Part shown: in pieces, positions 50,136 through 59,187 of the stretch
How positions within the stretch are numbered: position 1 is the stretch's first letter
How the letters are laid out: each line of letters starts with the position of its first letter
Origin: Mycolicibacterium sp. TY81
GTDB taxonomy: Bacteria > Actinomycetota > Actinomycetes > Mycobacteriales > Mycobacteriaceae
Direction: 5' to 3'
NCBI RefSeq assembly: GCF_018326285.1
Contig: NZ_AP023362.1
Location: forward strand, 248,001-312,000
Length of the DNA stretch: 64,000 nucleotides
The notes under the pieces: model-generated
Databases searched by the model: none
The model's input: only the letters and a program-made list of their open reading frames with translations
What the model was told of the DNA's origin: nothing
Translations under genes and position numbers: made by a program

Positions 50136-50208
50136 TGGGTCGCCCGGGGCTCGAACCCGGAATTCATGGGTAAAAGCCAAGAGTGATAGGCGATTTCACC
50201 AGCGGCCC
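50136..50208 (-). tRNA. tRNA-Lys(TTT)
   Basis: Acceptor GGGCCGC/GCGACCC with one C-A mismatch, anticodon loop CTTTTAC (TTT, reads AAA) with a T-T mismatch in the stem, T arm CCGGGTTCGAGCCCCGG, discriminator A. Somewhat decayed compared with its neighbours. Confidence 0.82.
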
Positions 50209-50212
50209 GTTG

Positions 50213-50286
50213 TGCCCCGCGAGGGAGTCGAACCCCCAACACCTGGAACCTAAATCCAGTGCCTCTTCCAGTTGGGCCAGCGGGGC
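50213..50286 (-). tRNA. tRNA-Leu(TAG) with short variable loop
   Basis: Acceptor GCCCCGC/GCGGGGC, anticodon stem CTGGA/TCCAG with loop TTTAGGT (TAG, reads CUA), T arm GGGGGTTCGACTCCCTC, discriminator A. The variable region is only about 5-6 bases, whereas bacterial Leu tRNAs are class II with a long arm. So charging as Leu is uncertain. Confidence 0.82.
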
Positions 50287-50291
50287 ATGCG

Positions 50292-50380
50292 TGCGCTCGG
50301 CAGGACTTGAACCTGCACGCCGGGGCTACCGGCACCCGGGTTTGAGCCGGGCGCGTCTACCGAGATTTCGCCACGAGCGC
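50292..50380 (-). tRNA. tRNA-Leu(CAA)
   Basis: Acceptor GCGCTCG/CGAGCGC, anticodon stem CCCGG/CCGGG with loop CTCAAAC (CAA, reads UUG), long variable arm, T arm GCAGGTTCAAGTCCTGC, discriminator A. First gene of the array. Confidence 0.93.
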
Positions 50381-50388
50381 GAATGCCA

Positions 50389-50410
50389 ACACTATTGAGT
50401 TCTCAAAGTT
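50389..50410 (-). promoter_or_regulatory. rRNA-leader-like (BoxA-type) motif before the tRNA array
   Basis: On the minus strand AACTTTGAGAACTCAATAGTGT lies 8 bases upstream of the first tRNA. The same TTTGAGAACTCAA.AGTGT sequence is common in actinobacterial rRNA leaders, where BoxA-type antitermination and processing take place. It suggests the 1.9-kb array is made as one long, rRNA-like transcript. Confidence 0.65.
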
Positions 50411-50884
50411 CTTGCAGAGCAAGCTGATTCGGCCTGCGCTGGCTGTCCGGATCGATCCGGGTAGCTCAATGATGCGCACCGAAGGCCGGTGCTGTCCAGT
50501 GGGTATTTTCCTGTATTCAATTCCCGTGCAACGCAATTGGGCACACAGAACTACGGGGACGTCAGGCGACGTTCCTGCCAGGGAAAACTGCGAGATTGTG
50601 GAATTTGTGAGAGTTGTCTTCTGGCCCGAGCTTGCGGCCGCCGCGCACGCCGGCATGCGCGGCGGAAGTACGGCGGTACGACGCGAAGCGCATGGGCTGC
50701 CAGAAAACGCTGCTCTGCTCACTCGATTCGTGCCGGGCTATGGAGCCGGCGGTGTCTGCGTACGACAAAGCCGCCGTCGGTGTCGAAGACACCTCGGCGA
50801 GCTGGTCGTCGTACCGGAAAGTCACGAATCAACGGTAGCAGCGTCGCGTGGCATTGCCGAGTGGATATTTCCGGCGCTGAAACC
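50411..50884. other. Gap upstream of tRNA array, probable array promoter region
   Basis: No convincing gene. A minus-strand frame of 87 codons (from 50825) exists but has no recognisable domain and drifts to Arg/Ala-rich sequence. Around 50500-50560 the DNA is AT-richer and has TTGCAC followed 17 bases on by AAATAC on the minus strand, a weak promoter candidate for the array. Confidence 0.4.
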
Positions 50885-52081
50885 TCAACCGCGCCAGTGC
50901 AACACGTCGAGTGCGACGCCGACTTCGATGCTGTTGTCGGCCAACGGGCGGGGCAGCAGTTCGTCGGCCCGGGCCAGTCTGCGCAACAAGGTGTTGCGGT
51001 GGGTGAACAATTTGCCGGCGGCGCGGGACACGTTGCATTGCTCGCGGACGAACATTCGCACTGCTGAATGCAATTCGGGGCTCGCGGATTCGAAGTCACC
51101 CAGCACTCGCTTGACGAATACCGCGGCGCGATCGGCGTTGGTGGTCAGTAGCGACACCATCTCGATGTCGGTGAATTCGGCGACCTGCTGCGGCGAGTGC
51201 AAGCGCGCCATCATGTGTTGCGTGGTGAGGGCATCGAAGTGGCTGCGCCGGAACCCGTCGACCCCGGTGCCCGTCGACCCGATTGCGATCCGCACTTCGC
51301 GTCCGGCGGCATGCGTCAGCGAGTCGACATCGACAGGGCCGGGCGCCCATACCCACCGCGTGGCGGTACTGGCCAGGACGCTGAGCGGTCGGCCACCCGC
51401 GGCTTGCCCGAAAGCCTCGGCGGCGCTTTCTAATTGAGACAGATCGCTATCCGGATCGTCGGTCCAGATGACGGCGGCGGTGTGGCTGCCACCGAGTCCG
51501 TAAGCCAGACGGCTCTCCGCGCGCTGACGGGGGATGGGAGCGCCCTCCAGGAGCAGTGTCACTGTCGCACGCCGCTCGGCGTGGCTGCCGCGGGTGAGTT
51601 CGTCGCGCTCGAGCTCCATCTGGGCGGCGATGGCCGCCAGGGTGGCCTCGATGAAGTCGCTGATCGACTGTGAGCAGACGTCGAGCATCGCGTGCAGGTC
51701 GCCGGCGTCGGAGGTCAGTTCGAAGGCGATATCCATCAGGCGTCGCCATGCCACGCCCTCGCCGACTCGGTACGCGTCAAGGGTGTACGAGTCGACGCCG
51801 CGCCGGACCATTTCCCGGGCGACGCTCATTGGTTCGGCGCCCGCGTTGGGTGGCACCGGGGCACCGGGCTCGCGCACGTTGGCCGCACCCCAGAACAGCA
51901 GATTCGAGCGATTGCTGCGGCTGACGGCCGCCGCCAGCTCGGGATCGGAGGCGATGGCAGGGTTGGCGCCCAGCACGGCGCGGTCGAGTTCCTCGAGCCA
52001 TTCCGCGGGGGCATTGACGACCACCTGCGCGCACTGCCGGATCAGTTCGCGTACCTGCGGCGACGGCTGTGTTGCCTCCAT
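50885..52081 (-). CDS. PucR/CdaR-type regulator (398 aa)
   Basis: N-terminal helical domain (VREMVRRGVDSYTLDAYRVG-like: REMVRRGVDSYTLDAYRVGE), GGDEF-like middle (AAVIWTDDPDSDL, RIAIGSTGTGVDGFRRSH) and C-terminal HTH_30 (VREQCNVSRAAGKLFTHRNTLLRRLARADELL in order). Divergent from the monooxygenase-P450 pair, with a palindrome between, so it probably controls them. Confidence 0.9.
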   Translation of the reverse strand: MEATQPSPQVRELIRQCAQVVVNAPAEWLEELDRAVLGANPAIASDPELAAAVSRSNRSNLLFWGAANVREPGAPVPPNAGAEPMSVAREMVRRGVDSYTLDAYRVGEGVAWRRLMDIAFELTSDAGDLHAMLDVCSQSISDFIEATLAAIAAQMELERDELTRGSHAERRATVTLLLEGAPIPRQRAESRLAYGLGGSHTAAVIWTDDPDSDLSQLESAAEAFGQAAGGRPLSVLASTATRWVWAPGPVDVDSLTHAAGREVRIAIGSTGTGVDGFRRSHFDALTTQHMMARLHSPQQVAEFTDIEMVSLLTTNADRAAVFVKRVLGDFESASPELHSAVRMFVREQCNVSRAAGKLFTHRNTLLRRLARADELLPRPLADNSIEVGVALDVLHWRG

Positions 52082-52101
52082 GGCGTCAGCCTACTGCGAG
52101 T

Positions 52102-52116
52102 GGTGCAAAATGCACC
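52102..52116. promoter_or_regulatory. Candidate operator between PucR and monooxygenase genes
   Basis: Perfect inverted repeat GGTGCA-AAA-TGCACC, 20 bp upstream of the PucR-type start and about 100 bp before the monooxygenase. Confidence 0.5.
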
Positions 52117-52213
52117 GCCAGCAGTAAAATCTGAGATGTTTTGACCTTCAGCTGGCGGCCGGCAGCCGCCAACATTGTTGCCACGCCCACCACCGCCAAG
52201 CAGGGAGTCTGCA

Positions 52214-53719
52214 ATGGAGCACACCGCCAACACCACCCAGGTCGACGTCCTCATCGTCGGCGCCGGAATCTCCGGCATCGGTGCCGCCTACTACCTGCAG
52301 CAGGAACATCCCGGGCGGTCGTACGCCATCCTGGAATCCCGTGGCGCGACCGGCGGAACCTGGGACCTGTTCCGGTACCCCGGCATTCGCTCTGACTCCG
52401 ACCTGCACACCTTCGGCTACGAGTTCAAGCCGTGGCGCGACGAGGATGCCATCGCCTCCGCAGACAAGATCCTCGCCTATCTGCGAGAGACGGTCCGCGA
52501 GAACAACATCGACCGCAACATCCGGTTCCACCACAAAGTGCTGGGTGCCGCGTGGGACAGCGGCACCGCGCGGTGGCTCGTCGACGTCGAGCGCACCGAC
52601 ACCGACGAACTGGTGCAAATCTCCGCCAACTGGCTCTTCTGTGCCGGCGGCTACTACCGCTACGACCAGGGCTTCACCCCGCAGTTCCCGGGCCGCGACC
52701 GCTTCGCCGGCCAGGTCGTGCACCCGCAGCACTGGCCCGAGGACCTCGACTACACGGGCAAGAAGGTCGTCATCATCGGCAGCGGGGCGACCGCGGTGAC
52801 GCTGGTGCCGTCGATGGCGGCCAAGGCCGCGCACGTCACCATGCTGCAGCGGTCGCCGACGTACATCCTGCCGGTGCCGTCGAAAGACGCGTTCGCCAAC
52901 GTGGCCGGTCGCGTACTCGGCGCCGACCGCGGCTACGCGCTGGCCCGGCGCAAGAACGTCATCCGGCAGCGCGCCGTCTACACCTTCTGCCAGAAGTATC
53001 CGGCCGCCGCCCGGCGGTTGATCCGCTGGACCAACGCCCGCGAGCTGCCCGCGGGCTATCCCGTCGACACCCATTTCAGCCCCGACTACAAGCCGTGGGA
53101 CCAGCGCCTGTGCACGGTGCCCGACGCCGACCTGTTCAAGGCGATCGGCAGCGGCAAGGCCGCGGTGGTCACCGACCGGATCGCGACCTTCACCGAGACC
53201 GGCATCGAACTGGAATCCGGGCAGCACCTGGATGCCGACATCATCGTCACCGCAACCGGTTTGAACGTCCAGCTGTTCGGCGGGATGACGCTGACCGTCG
53301 ACGGTCAGGCGGTGGACCTCTCGGAAACCGTCGCCTACAAGGGCATCATGCTGTCGGGTGTGCCGAACTTCGCCTTCGCTTTCGGCTACACCAACTCGTC
53401 GTGGACGCTCAAGGTCGGCTTGCTGTGCGAGCACTTCTGCCGACTGCTGAGCCACATGGACGAACGCGGATTCGACAGCGTCCGGCCGGAGTTCGACGAT
53501 CCGGGCATGGAAACCAAGCCGCTGCTGGACTTCGCGGCGGGATACGTGCAGCGGGTCGCGGACACGCTGCCGCGGCAGGGCGCCGCTGGCCCCTGGGTGA
53601 TGTCGATGAACTACAACTTCGACCGCGAGGTGCTGCGGCACGGCGCGGTCACGGATCCGAACCTGCGGTTCGCCGCCGCCCGTCGCGCAGAAGTTCAAGC
53701 GTTCGCGCCGGTTTCCTGA
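52214..53719 (+). CDS. Flavin monooxygenase, Baeyer-Villiger type (EthA-like, 501 aa)
   Basis: FAD site GAGISGIG with GGTWDLFRYPGIRSD; BVMO fingerprint FAGQVVHPQHWPED (FxGxxxHxxxWP); NADPH site GSGATAVTLVP; ATGLNVQ near the end. About the length of EthA (489 aa). Oxidises ketones to esters or heteroatoms; EthA-type enzymes also activate thioamide drugs. GGGAG ribosome site. Followed 34 bp later by the P450. Confidence 0.92.
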   Translation: MEHTANTTQVDVLIVGAGISGIGAAYYLQQEHPGRSYAILESRGATGGTWDLFRYPGIRSDSDLHTFGYEFKPWRDEDAIASADKILAYLRETVRENNIDRNIRFHHKVLGAAWDSGTARWLVDVERTDTDELVQISANWLFCAGGYYRYDQGFTPQFPGRDRFAGQVVHPQHWPEDLDYTGKKVVIIGSGATAVTLVPSMAAKAAHVTMLQRSPTYILPVPSKDAFANVAGRVLGADRGYALARRKNVIRQRAVYTFCQKYPAAARRLIRWTNARELPAGYPVDTHFSPDYKPWDQRLCTVPDADLFKAIGSGKAAVVTDRIATFTETGIELESGQHLDADIIVTATGLNVQLFGGMTLTVDGQAVDLSETVAYKGIMLSGVPNFAFAFGYTNSSWTLKVGLLCEHFCRLLSHMDERGFDSVRPEFDDPGMETKPLLDFAAGYVQRVADTLPRQGAAGPWVMSMNYNFDREVLRHGAVTDPNLRFAAARRAEVQAFAPVS

Positions 53720-53753
53720 TCTGCTCTCAGGGCGGCCGTGTACGCTGGCGTGA

Positions 53754-56700
53754 ATGGAGAGCTTCTCGCCAGCGGTGCCGCCCGAGATTCCCGATGTCCC
53801 TTCAGCTGTCGGTGTCGAGTTGCCGTCCGGGCCAGTGCCCGGGCGGCCTTATTCGTTGCCGCTGGACTTGCTCTCCGAGCAGTACGGCCCACTGTTCTAC
53901 GCCGACCTCGGGCCCGGCCGCCGCCTCTATGCCTGCTCGCTGGCACTGGTCGACGAACTCTGCGATGAGAGCCGGTTCAGCAAAGCACTCACGGGCCGGT
54001 TGGCGAGGTTCCGCCCGGTGGTCGGCAACGGGCTGTTCACCGCGTACCCCGGCGAGGAGGGCTGGCAGGAAGCTCACGACGTCTTGATCCCCGGCTTCAG
54101 CTTCAGCGGGCTGCGCAGCTATCACCCCGCCATGCTCGACATCAACCGGCAACTGATCGCACAGTGGGACGCGGCGGTCGGCACGCGGACGGTGGACGTG
54201 GCCGGTGATCTGGCGAAGCTGGCCATGGACACCGTCGGTCTGGCTGGTTTCGGGGCCCGGTTCGACTCCTATCAGCACGACGGACTCGCCGACATCCCAG
54301 CGAGTTTCGCAGCCACCCTGAACCAGATACTGCTCGGACCGGGCGCCGACCAGGCGGTGTTCGAGACCGAGCGCGGGAAGCTGTTCAGCTTCATCGCGGA
54401 CCTGATCGCGCAGCACCGCGCGGGCGAAGTGGATCTCGACGATCTCTTGGCCCTGATGCTGCAGCCCGGTCCCGACGGGACACCGATCCTCGACGACGAC
54501 AGCATTCGCAACCAGATCGCCACGTTCCTGGTCGCCGGGCAGGACACGACATCGATACTGATGCCGACGGCGCTGTACAGCATCGTCAAGAACCCGGCGG
54601 TGCTGCACCGGGCACAGACCGAGGCCGACGCGGTGTTCGGCCCCGACGATGACCACGTGCCGGCGTTCGACGAGATCGGCAAGCTCACCTACATCCGCCA
54701 GATCATCGACGAGGCGTTGCGGCTGTCCCCGCCGGTGCGGGAATTCGACCGAATGGCCTTGGCGGACACCGTCATCGGTGGCCGGTATCCGGTGCGGCAG
54801 GGCGAAGCGGTGACGGTGTTGACGTCGTCGCTGCACCGGCAACCGGAGTGGGGCGACAACGTCGAGATCTTCGATCCGGACCGGTTCGGCGCCGACCGGG
54901 CCGGGCAGCGGCCGGTCAACCTGTTCAAGCCGTTCGGCACCGGTGCGCGCTCCTGCATCGGACGCCAGTTCGCGCTGCACGAGGCGACGATGGCGCTCGC
55001 GACCCTGGTGCACCGCTACCGGTTCGTCGACGTCGAGCACTACACGTTGCGCACGCACAGCGACCTGCTGCGCAAACCGGAGGGCTTCCACGTGCAGCTC
55101 ATCCGCCGTACCCCGGAGGAGCGTACGCAGGCCCCCGCAGCCGTCGCGGCCGCGCCGGTGACGCAGTCCCGGGCGGCGGTGCCGCCGGGCACGAAACTAC
55201 TTGTGCTGCATGGGTCGAACCTCGGCAACTGCCGCTCGCTGGCACAGCAACTGGGGGACGAAGCCGTCGACCTCGGCTACGAAACGACCGTCGCCGCACT
55301 GGATTCCGCGACCGCGGCACTGCCGGAGCAAGGGGCAGTGGTGATCGTCGCCGCGTCGTACAACGGGATGCCGACCGACGACGCCCGCGCCTTTGTGGAA
55401 TGGCTGGACGGACCGGACGCCACGGCTCCGGCCGTGCCGTATGCGGTTCTGGGTGTCGGCGACCGCAACTGGGCCGAGACCTACATGGCGATACCCCGGC
55501 GCATCGACGCGCGGCTCGCGGAACTCAGTGCCACGCAACTGCTTCCGATGGCCGAGGCCGACACCTCGGGTGACTTCGCCGGTGTGGTGGAGGATTTCTC
55601 GGTGGCGCTGTGGAACGCGCTCGGCGGTGTGTTCGGCACCATCGTCGCCGATGAACCCGTGGTCGACGAGTCGCTCTACGATCTCCGTGCCATCGACGGT
55701 CCGGTCACCGCCGCGATCGACGCGCGCCATCAGGTGCAGCCGGCGACGGTGCTGGACAACATTCCGTTGGTGGACACCGGATCCGAGTTCGGACAGGACA
55801 AGCGGTTGATCCGCATCGCGCTGCCCGACGGCGTCGACTATCAGACCGGTGATCACCTCACCGTGTTGCCGGACAACAGCCCCGTTCTGGTGGACGAGGT
55901 CGGTGAGCTGCTGGATTTGCGGCTCGATCGGCGCATCTCGATCAATCCGCGGCGCAGTACGCGGCGGGCCATCCCGATCGACCGGGAAGTCACTGTGCGC
56001 GAACTGCTTACGCACTTTCTGGAACTCCGCAAGCCGGCAACCCGAAGCCAGCTGCTGAAACTCGCCGCCGCCAACCCGTGCCCACCGGAGCGTGCCGCGC
56101 TGACCGCTCTGGCCGACGACCCGGAGGCACGCGCCCTGAACATCACCGATTGTCTGGCGGAGTTCCCGGCCACCAAGCTGAGCCGCGAAGAGTTGCTGGA
56201 ACTCTTCGAGCCGATGTCGCCACGGCATTATTCGATCGCCACTTCGTCCCGCCGCCGGGTCCGGGAAGTCGAGCTGGTGGTCGGGGTGCTGGAAGGACCG
56301 GCCCGCTCGGGTTCCGGCGTGTTCCGCGGCGTCTCGTCCAGCTATCTCGCGGATGCTGTTCCGGGACAGCAGATTCGGATGCGGGTCGACCCGGCTCGGC
56401 AGGCGTTCCGGGCCGGCGCCGATCCGACCCGCAACGTCATCCTGGTCAGCGCCGGCACGGGCGTGGCTCCCTTCCGCGGATTCATCGGAGACCGGCTGGG
56501 CGCGCTGGAAGCGGGGGAGCCGTTCACCGCGGCGCTGTGCTTCTTCGGCGTGCGGCACCCCGATGTGGACTACCTGTTCCGCGACGAGGCCGAGGACGCC
56601 GAACGTCTCGGCATCGTGCGGATGCGGCCGGCGTTCTCGCGGGCCGGTGACGAGGTCAGGTATGTGCAGGACCGGATCGCCGCCGACGCCGACGAGGTCT

Positions 56701-56897
56701 GGGACATGCTCGGAAACCCCGACAACGACACCCATGTCTACGTGTGCGGCGACGGTGCCCGGATGGCGCCCGCCGTGCGCGGGGCATTCCAGGACATCTA
56801 TCGCAGCCGGACCGGTGCCGACGACGACGCGGCCCGTGCCTGGCTGGCCGGCCTCGTCAGCACCGACCGCTACGTCGAGGACGTCTGGGCGGGCTGA
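53754..56897 (+). CDS. CYP102-type self-sufficient cytochrome P450/reductase (1047 aa)
   Basis: Fusion of a fatty-acid hydroxylase P450 and its diflavin reductase, as in P450-BM3 (1049 aa). I-helix AGQDTTS (261-267), ExxR at 320-323, heme loop FKPFGTGARSCIG with Cys401. FMN domain from about 484 (VLHGSNLGNCRSLAQQL, VVIVAASYNGMPTDDA). FAD/NADPH part with RHYSIATSS, GVFRGVSSSYLAD and SAGTGVAPFRGF. Normally oxidises long-chain fatty acids at subterminal positions. Overlaps the convergent permease by 28 bp. Confidence 0.96.
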   Translation: MESFSPAVPPEIPDVPSAVGVELPSGPVPGRPYSLPLDLLSEQYGPLFYADLGPGRRLYACSLALVDELCDESRFSKALTGRLARFRPVVGNGLFTAYPGEEGWQEAHDVLIPGFSFSGLRSYHPAMLDINRQLIAQWDAAVGTRTVDVAGDLAKLAMDTVGLAGFGARFDSYQHDGLADIPASFAATLNQILLGPGADQAVFETERGKLFSFIADLIAQHRAGEVDLDDLLALMLQPGPDGTPILDDDSIRNQIATFLVAGQDTTSILMPTALYSIVKNPAVLHRAQTEADAVFGPDDDHVPAFDEIGKLTYIRQIIDEALRLSPPVREFDRMALADTVIGGRYPVRQGEAVTVLTSSLHRQPEWGDNVEIFDPDRFGADRAGQRPVNLFKPFGTGARSCIGRQFALHEATMALATLVHRYRFVDVEHYTLRTHSDLLRKPEGFHVQLIRRTPEERTQAPAAVAAAPVTQSRAAVPPGTKLLVLHGSNLGNCRSLAQQLGDEAVDLGYETTVAALDSATAALPEQGAVVIVAASYNGMPTDDARAFVEWLDGPDATAPAVPYAVLGVGDRNWAETYMAIPRRIDARLAELSATQLLPMAEADTSGDFAGVVEDFSVALWNALGGVFGTIVADEPVVDESLYDLRAIDGPVTAAIDARHQVQPATVLDNIPLVDTGSEFGQDKRLIRIALPDGVDYQTGDHLTVLPDNSPVLVDEVGELLDLRLDRRISINPRRSTRRAIPIDREVTVRELLTHFLELRKPATRSQLLKLAAANPCPPERAALTALADDPEARALNITDCLAEFPATKLSREELLELFEPMSPRHYSIATSSRRRVREVELVVGVLEGPARSGSGVFRGVSSSYLADAVPGQQIRMRVDPARQAFRAGADPTRNVILVSAGTGVAPFRGFIGDRLGALEAGEPFTAALCFFGVRHPDVDYLFRDEAEDAERLGIVRMRPAFSRAGDEVRYVQDRIAADADEVWDMLGNPDNDTHVYVCGDGARMAPAVRGAFQDIYRSRTGADDDAARAWLAGLVSTDRYVEDVWAG

Positions 56898-58138
56898 CGG
56901 GTCCCGCGGGCGGCGGTCAGCCCACGCATGCCGTGGTAGATCACCAGCGCCGCAACGGAACCGAGCGCGATACCGGTGAACGTCAACGGCCCGGCCTGCC
57001 AGGTGAAATTCGCGATACCGATGATCAGCGGGATGGCGGCGGTCATCTGGTTGATCGGCTGCGAGAAATCCACGTGGTTGGTCAGCCAGATCCGCACCCC
57101 GAGGATGCCGACCAGCCCGTAGAGCACGATCGTCGCCCCGCCCAGCACGCCGGGCGGAATGGCCGAGATGGCCGCACCGACCTTGGGACACAACGACAGA
57201 GCGACGGCCACGGCAGCGGCCACCCAGTACGCGGCGGTCGAGTAGATGCGCGTCGCGGCCATCACCCCGATGTTCTCGGCGTAGGTGGTGGTGGCCGAAC
57301 CACCGCCCGCACCGGCCAGCACGGTGGCCACTCCGTCGGCCGCCAGCGCCCGGCCCATCAGCGGATCCAGGTCCCTGCCGGTCATCTGGCCCACTGATTT
57401 CACGTGTCCGATGTTCTCGGCGATCAGCGCGATCACCGCCGGCAGGAACATCGGCAGGACGGCCAGGCTGAACGACGGGCCGTGGAATTCGGGCAGCCCG
57501 ATCCACGGAGCGGCAGCGATCGCCGCGGTGTCGACATCGCCGAGAGCCAGCGCCAGCAGGTAGCCGATGACCACGGCCAGGAAAATCGCCAGCCGGCCGA
57601 TGATGCCGCGGAAGAACGCCAGCGTCGCGACCAGCAGCACCAGCGTCACGAGCCCGACGAGCGGCCCCTTCTCGAAATTGTTCTTCGCCGCCGGCGCCAG
57701 ATTGAATCCGATCAGGGCGACAATCGCGCCGGTGACCACCGGCGGCAGCGTCACATCGAGCCAGTGCGTGCCGACCAGATGCACGACCCCGCCGACCAGG
57801 ATCAGCAGCGCGCCCACGGCGATCAAACCGCCCAGGGCGCTACCGGTTCCGTGTGCGGCGACCGCGGCGGTGACCGGCGCGATCACCGAGAAGCTCGACC
57901 CGAGATAACTTGGCAGCCGGTTTCCGGTGATCAACAGGAACGCGATGGTGCCGATGCCGGAGAACAACAGCGTCGTGGCCGGCGGGAAGCCGGTGAGCAC
58001 CGGCACCAGGAACGTCGCGCCGAACATCGCCACCACATGCTGGGCGCCGATGCCGATGGTGCGCGGCCAGCTGAGCCGTTCCTCGGGGGCGACGACAGCG
58101 GCGTCCGGCCCGACCGGCGTCCAGGAGAGCGGAATCAT
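56870..58138 (-). CDS. NCS2 nucleobase (uracil/xanthine) permease (422 aa)
   Basis: UraA/PbuX type with about 14 helices: GIGAQHVVAMFGATFLVPVLTGF, APVTAAVAAHG, ALIAENIGHVKSVGQMTGRDL (conserved Glu in AENIG) and GGGSATTTYAENIGVMAATR (second conserved Glu). Imports uracil or another pyrimidine/purine with protons. Start MIPLSW; an upstream frame extension through the hairpin is unlikely. Confidence 0.92.
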   Translation of the reverse strand: MIPLSWTPVGPDAAVVAPEERLSWPRTIGIGAQHVVAMFGATFLVPVLTGFPPATTLLFSGIGTIAFLLITGNRLPSYLGSSFSVIAPVTAAVAAHGTGSALGGLIAVGALLILVGGVVHLVGTHWLDVTLPPVVTGAIVALIGFNLAPAAKNNFEKGPLVGLVTLVLLVATLAFFRGIIGRLAIFLAVVIGYLLALALGDVDTAAIAAAPWIGLPEFHGPSFSLAVLPMFLPAVIALIAENIGHVKSVGQMTGRDLDPLMGRALAADGVATVLAGAGGGSATTTYAENIGVMAATRIYSTAAYWVAAAVAVALSLCPKVGAAISAIPPGVLGGATIVLYGLVGILGVRIWLTNHVDFSQPINQMTAAIPLIIGIANFTWQAGPLTFTGIALGSVAALVIYHGMRGLTAARGTRQPAQTSST

Positions 58139-58179
58139 CCGGTCATATTGCCGGATGGCGATCACGTTCGCTGGTCGTC

Positions 58180-58240
58180 GCCGAAACCGCATTCCAGCAG
58201 AGAAAGTCCGAGAAGGGGCCTGCTGGAATGCCGTTTCGGC
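58180..58240 (-). terminator. 21-bp inverted repeat after the methyltransferase
   Basis: GCCGAAACCGCATTCCAGCAG and CTGCTGGAATGCCGTTTCGGC pair with one mismatch, 19-base loop. It begins 7 bp past the methyltransferase stop and precedes the permease start. Confidence 0.6.
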
Positions 58241-58246
58241 GGAAGG

Positions 58247-59079
58247 TTAGCCGAATTCGAGCAGCGTCATCGCCGGGCGCACCGGGTCGAACAGCGAAAA
58301 CCGTTGTGCCGTTCGCATGATGGCGTTGAGTACCCGACTGCGGGTTGCGGGGGACTCGACGTCGTGGACCTGGCGAATTCCCGGAATGGTGTCGACCAGT
58401 CGCGCGGCCTGGCTTGCCGACAGGGTGAACGGCATGGGAGGCACCCGGTAGCGCAAGGACGTCCGCATTCCGCGCCCGACCAGCCGGGCGAACAGCGCGG
58501 GCGGCGAATCGAACATCATGCGTCCGCCCGGAAACCGCTTGGCGCACTCGGCGATCAGTCCCAAGGACTCCTCGGGCTGCAGGTACATCAGCAGGCCTTC
58601 GGCCGTGATGAAGACGCCTTTGGTGGCGTCAGCCTGGTCCATCCAGCTGTAGTCCAACGCCGACTGTGCACACACCGAAACCCGGTCCGCAGGGGGCAGC
58701 AGCTTGCTGCGGACCTCGATCATCGGCGGTAGATCAACTGTCAGCCAACGGCATCTGGTTCCGACATCGCTGGCCGAGATTCGATAGAACTGGTCTGCAG
58801 GCCCTCGGCCAGCGCCACCACGGTGGCCTCCGGGTGGTCCCGCAGATAGGCGAGGGTGGCGCGGTCGAACGCCAACGCGCGCATCGCCATGTCGGAGCGC
58901 CTCGAGTAGCCGAACTTGGCGAAATCGAAGTCGATGCGGTCCACCAGCTCGACCGCGACCGGATCTTCGATGATGCCGTCGGGTCGGCGCGCTTCGCTTG
59001 CCCGGACCTGCAGGGTCATCAGTGCGGTCTCCGATACGCCGGTCAGCGTGGAGCCGTCGATCTTCTGCGGTGAACTCAT
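58247..59079 (-). pseudogene. SAM-dependent (LCM-type) methyltransferase with a -1 frameshift
   Basis: The frame from MSSPQKIDGSTLTG runs through RRPDGIIEDPVAVELVD and EATVVALAEGLQTS, then stops after 112 codons. In another frame the family sequence resumes without a gap: QFYRISASD, RCRWLTVDLPPMIEVR, TAEGLLMYLQPEE and MMFDSPPAL, to ..PAMTLLEFG. Adding one C in CAGACCAGTTC (about 58790-58794) gives EGLQTQFYRIS. So the gene (about 277 codons) is broken by one missing base, or the assembly has an error. Confidence 0.85.
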
Positions 59080-59187
59080 GGTTTCGAAGCTACCGAAGTT
59101 GGCACTCTCTCCGAGGAACCGCAGTTGCGCCTGGTCATAGTGGCGGACCGGCTGAGGTTATGAACTTTAAGTGACTTTAGGGAAAAT

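Noticed and set aside
50562..50825. 87-codon minus-strand frame upstream of the tRNA array
   Set aside because: No domain and no convincing ribosome site; composition drifts to that of noncoding DNA. Kept only as a remark.
55197..57506. 769-codon minus-strand frame under the CYP102 gene
   Set aside because: Antisense shadow; plus strand carries every P450 and reductase motif.
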